This document shows, one piece after another, positions 39,801-50,200 of a stretch of DNA of 64,000 nucleotides. The position numbers and the translations under genes are program-made. The notes below the pieces were generated by a model, which saw only the letters and a program-made list of their open reading frames with translations, had not been told where the DNA came from and did no database searches. How positions within the stretch are numbered: the first letter of the stretch is position 1; every line of letters starts with the position of its first letter. Location: assembly GCF_034702125.1 (NCBI RefSeq), contig NC_085867.1, forward strand, positions 38,388,156 through 38,452,155, given 5' to 3'. The DNA is from Engraulis encrasicolus (taxonomy: Eukaryota; Chordata; Actinopteri; Clupeiformes; Engraulidae).

Positions 39801-41228
39801 TATGCAACATTGAATTCTGGGTGGCTCCACCCCTGAAATTGATAAGCATGTCCTAATGAACACTTGTGCCAAGTTTCATGCTTTTATCACCTTGCGAGCG
39901 ATTTTTTCACCCATTGCCTAGACTATTTGGGCTTCCATCACACCTGGTCCCGTTCATCCATTTAAGTGAACTCTGACCTGTACCTCAGCATTTTCTGTGC
40001 ATACTGTATGTGAACGCTCTAAAGTGTACCTATACCCCTTGGAAGTGAAACACACTGAGACCTTCATTGACGTGGTCTCAGTACGGTTCACTTATGAGTC
40101 ATGACAAGTTGCACTTGCTACACGGATCCATTGACTTTCACTAGCTTAGCAACATGCTCCCTCTTTTAACTGTCTTAAAGCAAGACAACGGCTTACATGA
40201 AAAATAACTTACATGAAAAAGACACTTTACCACTTTATAAACCCTGGCCAACGATTTTAACTGTATTAAGCCCCAAAATAGTGTCATACTCCTTTAAGGA
40301 GGCCTGTAGAGGATCGAGTGTGATCGAAAACAGGACGGACACACCATAAAAGCCTAATGGGACCAGAAAGATCAACCGGTTCTTTTTGTGATAAACTCAC
40401 AATAGACCCCTTTCACCTCCCCTGACAACCGTTGTCAGGGAGGACAATCACGCTCCGAACTCAAGGGTCTATATGAACAAAAACAGAACTGAGTCCTTTT
40501 GCTTTCGTTTCACTTTTTGGTCCACTTACAGAGGACTGACTTCGGTCAAAGAGGTATTGGTGTGAAAATGCCCTTAGAGAGTATAAGCTGCTGTGAGATC
40601 AAATACAATCTTGCAAAATATACTCCAAGTGTTGAATTAACATTGTTTTTTTTACTGGACACCCTGTTAAAAGCTCAAGAACCACGTAATGGTATGCATC
40701 TACGTAATGTACATATATACTGTATGTAGGCCTACATTATGTTCTGTGCTGCTTTACAAAACTTCTTGAGGCATGAAACGTGTGTGTGAAATGAATGCCA
40801 TATGTTTTGGTTTGTCATATGATCTCTCTGTTGGTAATATTTACAAGTACTTAATGATTTGTTTCTCGTTATCTTTTTTTTCCCTTAGATCTGTTTAACC
40901 TCCAGACATCCATTGCATGTGCCAAAATAATTGTCAGGGCCCAAGGAATCAGTGCCTGGTAGGCAACAACATTATTTCTTTATTATCAACAGAACTTTGT
41001 TCTTAACATGCCAAACATGTGTCTGCCTTTTATGATGCTCATTTAAGTAACCATTGTATGCAGCATATACAGTTTTGTTGGGAATTAACAACAGAAAATG
41101 TCTTTAAGAAGGCAAATGTTTAAATATTGCTCACCAGTTCTTTGCACATCTATTTCTTTAGGGCCGGCTGGGTAAGCGGTTGTCAAGGAAGAGACCTCAG
41201 TGAATACATCAGTGGGTGTGGTGTTTAA
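36749..41228 (+). CDS. c-type lysozyme 2 (4 exons)
   Basis: Exons 36749-36872, 37718-37876, 40889-40958 and 41162-41228 have the same lengths (124, 159, 70, 67 nt) and phases as lysozyme 1, giving 139 residues. The signal peptide is identical. The mature enzyme keeps the catalytic Glu (LAYRESTY), the catalytic Asp ([11 protein letters not shown]) and eight cysteines. It differs from lysozyme 1 at about a third of positions. It has only 9 Lys/Arg against 10 Asp/Glu, so it is near neutral or slightly acidic, which is unusual for an antibacterial lysozyme. Intron 2 has grown to 3.0 kb through a fold-back transposon and a MITE fragment. No disabling change is seen. Role inferred: secreted muramidase, immune or digestive. 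Confidence 0.92.
37495..37620 (+). repeat. Retroposon 3-prime tail
   Basis: GAATTTCCCCATTGTGGGAT followed by AATAAAG is the common tail of fish non-LTR retroposons. Upstream, at about 37236-37266, CCTACGCGTTTCGACCCATT and CTTCATCAGGGCATG mark another dispersed fish repeat. Both lie in lysozyme 2 intron 1. Confidence 0.55.
37718..37876 (+). CDS. Lysozyme 2 exon 2 (catalytic)
   Basis: 159 nt, acceptor TGCTTATAAG (poor pyrimidine tract) and donor GTGAGT. Carries the catalytic Glu and Asp. NSDGSRDYG has Arg where lysozyme 1 has Thr just before the catalytic Asp. Confidence 0.93.
38342..39926. mobile_element. Fold-back element with tandem X-box-like units
   Basis: The left end (ATAGTCTAAGCAATGGGTG) is complementary to the right end (CACCCATTGCCTAGACTAT), and pairing extends over the TGATAAAAGCATGAAACTTG/GGACATGCTTAT block. 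The left arm has three units of about 150 bp containing GGGGTGGAGCCACTCA-AAT and GTTGCCTAGCAAC. The right arm has three inverted units. The middle is unique AT-rich DNA without a transposase. It lies wholly in lysozyme 2 intron 2. Confidence 0.85.
40128..40298 (-). mobile_element. One-ended copy of the MITE at 11087-11349
   Basis: Shares TTGACTTTCACTAGCTTAGC, AAGACAACGGCTTACATGAA (inverted relative to copy A) and the terminal block TAAACCCTGGCCAACGATTT... GCCCCAAAATAGTG. Only one terminus is present. Lysozyme 2 intron 2. Confidence 0.75.
40889..40958 (+). CDS. Lysozyme 2 exon 3
   Basis: 70 nt, acceptor TTCCCTTAG and donor GTAGGC. Encodes [20 protein letters not shown]. Confidence 0.93.
41162..41228 (+). 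CDS. Lysozyme 2 exon 4
   Basis: 67 nt, acceptor TTTCTTTAG. Encodes [20 protein letters not shown] and TAA; it retains the common RDLSxYI motif that lysozyme 1 has lost. Confidence 0.92.
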
Positions 41229-41296
41229 TGAGGGCTGTATGTTTTACATGACTCAACTCCATGCCCTATAGGGCTATGCACGTTTCCCATTTAATT

Positions 41297-41302
41297 AATA
41301 AA
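41297..41302 (+). promoter_or_regulatory. Possible lysozyme 2 polyadenylation signal
   Basis: AATAAA 69 bp after the stop codon. The ancestral 3-prime flank equivalent to that of lysozyme 1 is displaced to about 43339-43400, so this signal may be a replacement. Confidence 0.45.
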
Positions 41303-42497
41303 TCGGTAAACAGCAACAGTGTGCAGATTTTTTCCTCTTCTATTATGCGTCTTTGCTTGATCCAGCACCCGTTTTACTGGATGTGCGCGTATCCCTCACT
41401 GGCTATGCACCCACGTGGCAAGCAGAGCCATCCAACAGAGACGGTCTTATACGAGACGAATCACTCATGAAACCTTCCATAGGAATGAACGAGAGCATTT
41501 GGCTACGCGAACATGGCGTTTGCCGGTGTCACTCCCACCTGTCCGGTAACGAGAGCCAATTGCTTGCTGAGCTGCGCTGTCACTTATCCAATCGTCTCGA
41601 CGCAAGTGCAAACGTAAACCTTTACGACTGCTCGTACCTAATCGGTTTGTTTGCTGGCGGCCATGTGGTTTGTTTGCCGTCCGTGGAAACTTTATTGTGA
41701 ATTGGGCAGAGAGCGCAACTCGACCATTAATCACCTTTCTGCGCCCATCCAAAATGCAGGTGCGAGACAAAGGGACAGATATAATCACGGAAACAAAAAC
41801 GGCCGTGTGCACAAATGTGCACACCCGTTGTGGTTTTTCTTATGGTTGAAAACAAGCAAAACGGGAGCAAGTCTGCAAGACATTCAACTTTGATCAGTTT
41901 AGCTTTTTTCTTTTTTTAACGTTGGCCATAGCTATTATCAGTTTGGGCAACAACATGATATCACAATTTAAAACACCAATTTTGAGGCAGGCTTGCCTAC
42001 ATCATTAATTTATTCAATAGCCTATTTTTTATTACTGATGAGCAGGGACGACCATTGTGCATACTGCTTTGGCTATCAGAAAATGAATCCAGTGTCTTTT
42101 CTGTACGATGACCGGAGAATGGATGCCCGTTTGACAGCCGGCCGGAAGAGGTGAAGTCCACGCAACTTGCTCCCACCTGCCGCAAAACAGAACGTTGTCG
42201 TGGAATGTGGCGCATGAGCAGATCAAAAATAGCATAAAGAAAAACGCTGTTTTAAAGTGTTACTTTCATGTTTCGGTCATTCTAAGACGGCCATTAAACC
42301 CAGTTTTTCATTGTGATTCCAACCATATGTGTTGTGTATCGCTGTGTTGTCCCATTGTCACACACATTATTTACCCCATTCATTCTTATATACCCCATCA
42401 CTGACTAATCTCAAATAGTCAGTTTGAGGCGTAGCCAAGATGGCCGCCGAGTGATGGGACTTATGGGAACAGACTTTGCATTCAATCAAAAGGCTAC
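41303..42497. other. Non-coding stretch after lysozyme 2
   Basis: Overlapping open frames of up to 119 codons on both strands (41353-41824) have no recognisable motif or splice partner. Nothing else could be assigned. Confidence 0.5.
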
Positions 42498-42833
42498 CAG
42501 GGTTTCCCAAAGTGGGGTGCGTGCACCCCTGGGGGTGCGCGGCCTGCCATAAGGGGGCGCATGAGCTGAATAGAGCAATGGCTGATATGTGTGTTTTTAT
42601 ACAGAATTCATGAACATTATGTAGTTTTTAATTGTTTGGTGAATTGTATGCTTGAAGGGTCCATCTGAAGTGTAATTTATAACTCCTAGACTTGTAATAA
42701 TGGCAGAAATAACGTCAGGGCTATTGGAAATGAGGATTGCCCAAAATGTGCGGCTGTGCAACATTCGCTTAGGGGGTGCGCGAACGACATTGAAATGTAA
42801 AAGGGGGTGCACAGGGGGAAAGTTTGGGAACCG
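42498..42833. mobile_element. hAT-type element (TTCCCAAA/TTTGGGAA ends)
   Basis: Begins CAGGGTTTCCCAAAGTGGGG and ends AAAGTTTGGGAACC, typical hAT-family termini. GGGGGTGCGCG blocks lie near both ends. No transposase. Confidence 0.65.
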
Positions 42834-42976
42834 ATTTTTTTTTTTGCATAATCATGAGCTACAGTATAGTGGACAATCTCTAGTACAGCTAGAGTTCCGC
42901 CTGATTTTTGTGCGACCTATTTTACGATGTGCGGCTACACCCCTACTGTATGTGACATTCTTGACCATACAAAATA

Positions 42977-43338
42977 TTAAAGGAACACTGTGCAGGAAAT
43001 GGTCAAAAAAGGTACTGCAACTATGCTGCCCATTGAAACTGGGCTGCCTATTGCCAAATTTGATATTTACATTAGCTTATTATGTAATAAACAAATATTT
43101 TCTAGTATGATCCAAGAGTCATTTTTGCAGCTAAAAATTGCTATTTTTGGAAATTCAAAATGGCGGACCATGGAGAAGATCCCCCTTTTCATGTATGAAA
43201 AGTGCAATTTTTCCAGTCATAATGAATACTTCGAATTTGATGCTGGTGGTAAGTATTCATGAAAAAGGTAACATTAGTGAATGGGCAGCATGAATTCTGG
43301 AAATAAACAACTAAAAATCTCACACAGTGTCCCTTTAA
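42977..43338. mobile_element. MITE with TTAAAGGAACACTGTG ends
   Basis: The left TTAAAGGAACACTGTGCAGG pairs with the right CACACAGTGTCCCTTTAA. About 360 bp. Partial copies lie at 35308-35500 and 22400-22503 (reverse). It sits next to displaced lysozyme 3-prime flank sequence. Confidence 0.85.
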
Positions 43339-43856
43339 GTAACAACGTTCTGTGTGCACACACACTCTGGCTGATTTATACTGTCAAATTAAGGAATGCA
43401 ACTGAAAATTGTTTTTTTGTCATACGTATATTGGGTCGGAAAAAATATTACGTTTGTTTTGAACTGTGCAATCATTTCCCCCTCATTTTTCACTTTTTGT
43501 CATCCTTCTGTCCTGATGGGTAAGAGTTCACATTTGAACGTATACATGAATTAATCTGAGATGATTTTTAAACCTAACTACCTATGTTTTTGTAATAAAA
43601 CTAGCAAAAGATACTTGATCAACAAAATGATGAATTTATGTCTTGATGTAGTATACAATCAACTACAATAATTAAACAATGTAGCATCCTATTTTCTCAT
43701 GTCTCATGTCAAGCGAAGAAGACACGATATGAAGTGATAAATTGTGAAACTACCGGACTTCTTTAGGGTTTTAGTCAGGTTCTTTTATAAGACAGTTGGT
43801 GTGGTTATGTAATTAACTAGCACAACACACACAACGCACACACACATACACACATA

Positions 43857-43917
<61 letters not shown>

Positions 43918-44128
43918 AATATCTTTGTGGGGCCCTCCCATTGAACTACATCCAAACCAAAACAATCCCTAACCTTAACCTGTCAGTGAGGAAATGCTTT
44001 AACATTTTTACTTTTGCCAGTAACAACAAAACATCAAAACATGTAAAGAATTTGGAATTTGGGCCCCACATGGAGCGAGGGCTCCACCTTGTTGGTGTGC
44101 TCCAATAACACATGAAGGTAGATTGGTG

Positions 44129-44166
<38 letters not shown>

Positions 44167-44383
44167 CACACACGCACACGCACACACACACACACTCTGA
44201 AATGTACCTGAAATACAGATGCTTACAGAAATTTCTGAAACTAAAAGAGGAAGTCGACATCTGCAGACTAGGCCTATTGATGTTATAAGCAGCTAACCAC
44301 AGTGGAAAGTACACAACAGATTGTTGGCATTGTGTTGATGTATAACATTTTGGTTTTGGTTTCAGAATGACTATTGGCCTCTG
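43339..44383 (+). repeat. Lysozyme unit 2 tail and unit 3 upstream part
   Basis: 43339-43400 matches the lysozyme 1 tail (31975-32045: AACGTT, CACACACACT-TGG, TGATTTATACTGTCAAATTAA). 43695-43815 and 44225-44383 match 27535-27655 and 27965-28100. CA arrays lie at 43830-43914 and 44128-44196. This flank is interrupted at 44384 and resumes at 58224. Confidence 0.75.
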
Positions 44384-44404
44384 CACTGTAAAAAAAGAAC
44401 TGTT

Positions 44405-44640
44405 GTTTTTACGGTAAACTGCTGGCAGCAGTGGTTGCCAAAGTCTACCATTAAATAAATAACGGTATATTTTCTTTTTACATTTTACGGTAAATTGCCG
44501 GCAGCAGTGGTTGCCGAAGCCTACCGTTAAATAAATAACGGTATTATTATTTTTTACATTTTACGGTAAAATTATGGCTGCAATGGTTGCCAAAACATAC
44601 CGTTAAATAAATTACGGTTTATATTCAGGTAAGTCCAATT
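44405..44640. repeat. 76-bp subterminal tandem repeats, 3 copies
   Basis: ACGGTAAA starts at 44411, 44487 and 44563. Each unit contains GGCAGCAGTGGTTGCC-type text and TACCGTTAAATAAATAACGG. Two further units of about 57 bp (CAACTGATTGGACTGATT) follow at 44627-44740. Confidence 0.9.
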
Positions 44641-45744
44641 ATAGTTACAATCAGACAACTGATTGGACTGATTATACTCAGGTGAGTCCAATTATAGAGT
44701 TGCAATCACAGACAACTGATTGGACTGATTCTACTCACTGGAGTCTGATAAACATCAACCTAATTAGATACCTAAATAAATGCCCAATTGCCAGATTGTC
44801 TAGTGCTGGCAGGTGGACCAGTCCAGTATCATCAATGAAGGGTATGCAAATGCATTCTTTATTTAAAAAAGGCATGGAAATAACCTTAAAGGGTAACGTT
44901 TAGGTTAAATTTATAACTAAATATATACTGGATGTTGTCAGGAGAGGTGTTTTGAAACATATATGTGAAATTCACAGTCTATAACAAAGCCAAACTGCAA
45001 TATTTTTATGAAAATGTATCATTTTACAGCTACTTCTGAAGTATTGGGCTCCTCACTGGCAGAGCCTCTATGACGTAGATAGAGGGAGTCCAACTAAAGT
45101 TCTGGCTCAGCTCTCGCTTGTGGATGTAGGCTTACCAACCATTTTGGTTCTAGTAGAGAGGCTGGGAAAAGTGGACAGTTATATTGTATGTGGGCTATTG
45201 AAAATGGTCTATTACTGTGTTTGTGCATTGTGTATTAAAAAAGACAGATCAGCGGGTCTATCGGTTTATCTAGAATATGAAACTGTTCTGGGTATCCGCG
45301 CTGTCTGTGGCCATGCGTAGGCCTAATTTGCGATTATACACAGGGGGGCGATAGGCCTATCTCTCATTTGCTTTCACATGAGAGATGCATTTCATAGGCA
45401 AATCTAAAATAGTATCAAAGTAGACCATTACATAGGCTACTTAGAAATAGCGACTACTTTAATATTTTTTCCCAAAAACGGCATTTGCCGTGGAGGCTAC
45501 GACATGCCTGCCGCCTAAATGGACTTGCGCCCTCTGTCCATGGTGCTGAAACCGCGGCACTACTCCTATGTGAAGCGCGTTACAGTTTCACGAGGGGGTT
45601 GGTTTACAGGCTACAAAAAGACCAAACTATATAATAGGCTATGGTTGAAGGCCCTACCCTTTGCCGACATTGATGAGAAATAATATGGTCACTCACTGTG
45701 AGTGGCATGGCGTCAAACGTTTCCTACTCGGTGCAAAACATTAT

Positions 45745-46556
45745 TGTGCTGTCCTGTTTGTTATTGGGTGGGATTAGGTGCCCCCTTGTGTTACTGTTAG
45801 GTACTGCTTCAATAATTTCTACCACTTCCTGTCACTCGAGGCTCTTCCTTTTACGAAACTTGAAAGCTGTGGAAGGCTGTATTCAAATGAGCTCCGCCTG
45901 AATTTCAGTTGTGAAAACCTAGGAGTGGAACCATTAGTAAGTAGTAGTAATTTCTGTAAAGTCGTTTCATGTCACTATAATGTTAACTGCGGTGGTAAAA
46001 ACGATAGATCACTTTTCTAAAGAGATCGTTATTTAGGGTGTGATTTATGCTAATCACCTATCATTCAGCCATGCTATTCAGCTAATTCACACGTTATTCA
46101 GCCCATTGAAAGCTTCGTTTGTGTTATGACATATCTTGTACTTCGTGTGTAACTTTCCTAGTTTTCATACTCGCATACTTACTTACCTGTGTTATGCCTC
46201 TTGTAAATCCTAAATATGTTAAATGTTAAAGTTCGCCATACTTACCTTTTTATCTTACCTGGTGATATCCTATGTGAAGATATACTGTTGCCTACCTCCT
46301 GTTTTGGAGAAAGATAATAATTTAGTTTGCTCATGTAAAAACAAATTTAGAGTGCAGCCTAAGTGTTGCATTTTATTTCTTATGGAGAATCAGCCTGATA
46401 TTTGTATCTTGTTTATTTGATGTTTTTCAGTTTTACAAAATTGTAAGATTCAAGAGGATACATTAAAAAACCCTCAAACTGGAATCACGCCTTGGATCTT
46501 GATTTGTTAGCTATCTGTCATCGCCACACAATACTCCAAAGGGCCAGGACAGAATA
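45745..46556 (+). repeat. BEL 5-prime LTR
   Basis: Starts TGTGCTGTCCTG and ends CCAGGACAGAATA; 812 bp. Small open frames within it (for example 45778-46020) are repeated in the 3-prime LTR and are not genes. Confidence 0.93.
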
Positions 46557-46626
46557 GTAAAATAATGACCACTCGGAAGGAGTAGGCAGTTGAACAACGG
46601 TGAACAACTCAGCTAAAGCATACAAG

Positions 46627-47256
46627 ATGAGCAAGGTTGGTCAAGAGGAGCGTCAGTCTCAGTTGGAGACGAGATCTCATGCCTCAGGTTCATCTTCTCA
46701 CAAATCATCCCGATCATCAACCAGGACATCAGCCAGCATTGCTGCCACAAGAGCCAGAGCCAAAGCTGAAGCAGCAAAATCGAAAGTATCCTTTGCAGAG
46801 AGGGAGGCAGCAATGATGAGGGAAATGGCTGAAAAGGAGGCAGCAATGATGAGGGAAAGGGCTGAAATAGATGCACGCCTTCATGTATTACAGCAAGAAA
46901 AAGAAGCAACTGCAGCATCAACAGAGGCAGCTGTATATGAAGAAGCAGCAGCCGAGCTTGAACAAAGGCAAAGCGATGTTCTTGTTGAGTTGCAGGATCT
47001 AGCCCTTGACGATCCTGTGACACGCACACAAGACTATGTCGAAACACAGCCATTTCATGCACATCCACCACAATTGCTTCCAGCTCCTTGTGCACAGCAG
47101 TCAATTGCTCAGCAAGCACCAGTAACCTCTCGACCCCCTAGCAACAAAGACCAAGAGTCACTGTATGAGTCTTTCGTGGAAGAAATCAAGCTCAGAACCA
47201 TGACTACTGGCCGCCACGCTGCTCATTCTGCCCCAGACATTTTTGCCAAAGAATAA
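46627..47256 (+). CDS. BEL gag N-terminal ORF (coiled-coil)
   Basis: ATG at 46627 gives 209 residues. A Ser/His-rich head is followed by an Ala/Glu/Arg-rich coiled coil (AREREAAMMREMAEKEAA-type repeats), then a Pro/Gln-rich linker. In the BEL family this region is the N-terminus of the gag-pol polyprotein. Here it stops at 47254-47256 and the next ORF continues in the +1 frame, which is already open upstream of the stop. Either a one-base indel or a +1 frameshift explains this. Confidence 0.8.
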   Translation: MSKVGQEERQSQLETRSHASGSSSHKSSRSSTRTSASIAATRARAKAEAAKSKVSFAEREAAMMREMAEKEAAMMRERAEIDARLHVLQQEKEATAASTEAAVYEEAAAELEQRQSDVLVELQDLALDDPVTRTQDYVETQPFHAHPPQLLPAPCAQQSIAQQAPVTSRPPSNKDQESLYESFVEEIKLRTMTTGRHAAHSAPDIFAKE

Positions 47257-50200
47257 AAATTCACCTCCAACTCCTGACATGGAAAGGAAATACACAGCAG
47301 CTAACCCTCCTGCATTTCACTCCAACCAGGGAGATCTGCCCCCAACACCACAAACCCATGTCTTGGCTCAGTATCTAATGAGAAGGGAGATGGTAAGCTC
47401 AGGACTCCTTGCCTTTGATGACAGTCCAGAGAATTATTGGGCATGGAAGGCCTCTTTCATCGCGGCCACAAAGGAATTAAACCTATCTGAGCAAGAAGAG
47501 CTCAACCTGCTGGTTAAATGGTTGGGGCCCAGGTCGTCAGCTCAGGCCATGAGGATTAGGGCTGTGCACGTAAACAATCCCAGGTTAGGTGTGTGGACGG
47601 TTTGGGAGCGCTTGGAGGAAATCTACGGAAGCCCAGAGGTGATTGAGGATGCCCTAATGAAAAGACTGGATGCCTTTCCAGTCATCTCCAATGGGGAAAC
47701 CCACAAGCTCAGAGAATTAGGTGACTTGTTGAAAGAGCTTCAAGCTGCAAAGGCTGAGGGATTCTTGCCTGGACTCATGTACCTCGATACAGCCAGAGGG
47801 GTGAATCCAGTTGTTGAAAAGCTCCCCTCCTCACTGCGGGAACGCTGGATGACACAGGGATCCAGATACAAGGAGAAGTATCGTGTGCCTTTCCCGCCAT
47901 TCAGCTACTTTGTTGAATTTGTTTGTTCCCAAGCCAAGACTCGCAATGACCCCAGTTTTGCATTCAACCTTTCCTCTACCCCCAGTCAACAAAAATCTGC
48001 AGTAACAGTTAAAAAGACTGACGTCGCAGCCACAGGTGGTGCAACTCACGACAGCACACCTGTGACGACAGAACCGGACAAAGAATGTCCTATACACCAG
48101 AAACCGCACCCACTGACAAAATGCCGTGGCTTCCGACTTAAGCACCTTGATGAGAGGAAAGCATACCTAAAAGAGAATTCAATCTGCTTCAGATGTTGTG
48201 CCAGCACCAAGCACATCGCCAGAGACTGCAAGACCACACTGCAATGCAAAGAGTGTGACAGCGACAAACACACCTCAGCGATGCATCCTGGTCCTGCGTT
48301 GTGGTCACCTCATAGGCAAGCTGATTATCCACAGGGGAAGGACCAGAGCGGGGAGCAAGGCGGGGAGAGTGGATTTGTAGCATCCCCAGTTATCTCTTCC
48401 AAATGCACCCAGATTTGTGGCGACGCACTCCAGCCTAGATCCTGTTCCAAGATCTGCTTGGTCAAAGTTTCCCATTCTGATAACCCAGACATGTCTCACA
48501 AGGTATACGCAGTACTCGATGACCAAAGCAATCGGTCCTTAGTCAAATCTGAGTTCTTCAGTCTGTTGGGCATCAGCAGCGTGGCATCCCCCTACACGCT
48601 AAAAACATGCTCAGGCAGAGTGGAGACTGCCGGACGGACAGCGACTAACATCACTGTAGAATCTCTTGATGGAAAGACCAAGGTCACTCTGCCCACCCTG
48701 CTGGAGTGCGAATACTTACCTGGTGACCGATCAGAGATCCCGACACCTGAGTCCACCCAATATTTCCCTCACCTCAGACCAGTGGCTGACAAGATCCCAC
48801 CTCTCGACAACAGTGCACCCATTCTTCTCCTGCTAGGCCGAGACGTCTTGAGCTTGCACAAGGTGCGGGAGCAGCGTAACGGACCACACAACTTGCCATA
48901 TGCTCAACGGCTTGACCTTGGCTGGGTCATAGTGGGGGAGGTATGTCTGGGTGGCGCTCACAAGACAGGGGAAGTCAATGCCTACAAGACCCATGTCCTC
49001 CAAAATGGACGTCCTTCCTTCCTAAAGCCATGCACTAACAACATCCACATCAAGGAGAGGCCCACTGGACCAAATCAGTGCAGTCTTCAAGTCCCGTCTC
49101 GGAGTGAGGATGATCTTGGGAACGGTGTGTTTCAGAGAACACCAGCAGACAACATACCAGCCATGTCGGTGGATGACAGCAAGTTCCTCAGATTAATGGA
49201 GAAGGAAGTGTACATGGACAATGAAAACCACTGGGTGGCACCACTGCCCTTCCGCGCTCCTCGTAAGCGCCTTCCAAACAACAGAGAGCAGGCGGCTCAA
49301 AGACTCCAATCTCTTCAGCGTTCATTCAAGAAGAAACCTGACATGAAGCAGCACTTCTTCGACTTTATGCAAAAGGTCATTGACAACTGCCAGGCCGAAC
49401 AAGCTCCTCCACTACAGCCAGGGCAGGAGTGCTGGTATCTGCCGACCTTCGGTGTATACCACCCCCAGAAGCCAGGGAAAATACGAGTTGTTTTTGACTC
49501 CAGTGCGGAGTACAAAAGGATGTCATTGAATGAAGTGCTTCTCAGTGGACCCAACCTAAACAACACTCTACTTGGTGTCCTGCTACGGTTCAGAAGAGAA
49601 CAAATTGCCGCCACCGCCGACATAGAGCAAATGTTCTATGGGTTCAAAGTCAGAGAGGACCACCGCCACTTCCTCCGGTTCTTGTGGCACAAAGACAATG
49701 ATCCGGATAAAGACATCATAGACTACTGGATGACTGTGCATGTGTTCGGCAACAGCCCATCTCCAGCCGTAGCGACGTATGGACTGAGGAGAGCTGCAGA
49801 GCAAGGAGAAACGGAGCATGGCAGTGATGCAAAGGAGTTCGTCTTCAGGAACTTCTACGTTGACGATGGGCTCGTGTCATTGGCCAAGGAGGATGAAGTG
49901 ATCGATCTTCTGCAACGAACAAAAGCTCTACTGGCTGAGTCCAACTTGAATCTTCACAAGATAGCCTCAAACAGCCCGAGGGTCATGGAGGCTTTCCCTG
50001 TGGATGAAAGAGCAAGCGACTTCAAAGATCTAGATCTGGGAGCAGACCCCTTGCCCCTGCAAAGGAGTTTAGGCCTGAACTGGGAGCTCCAGACTGATAG
50101 TTTCACCTTCAGAGTGTCAAGAGACATCAAGCCATTCACTCGCAGAGGCATGCTGTCCACCACCAACAGTCTGTACGATCCCCTGGGATTTGCTTCACCC

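Noticed and set aside
38342..39926. CRISPR-like or regulatory tandem array
   Set aside because: Units of about 150 bp in opposite orientations with terminal inverted repeats are explained by a fold-back element in a vertebrate intron.
41353..41824. Overlapping 115- and 119-codon ORFs on opposite strands
   Set aside because: No recognisable motif; mutual overlap suggests composition rather than genes.
45778..46420. Small ORFs in the BEL LTR (80 and 65 codons)
   Set aside because: Repeated identically in the 3-prime LTR, with no family motif; LTRs are non-coding.
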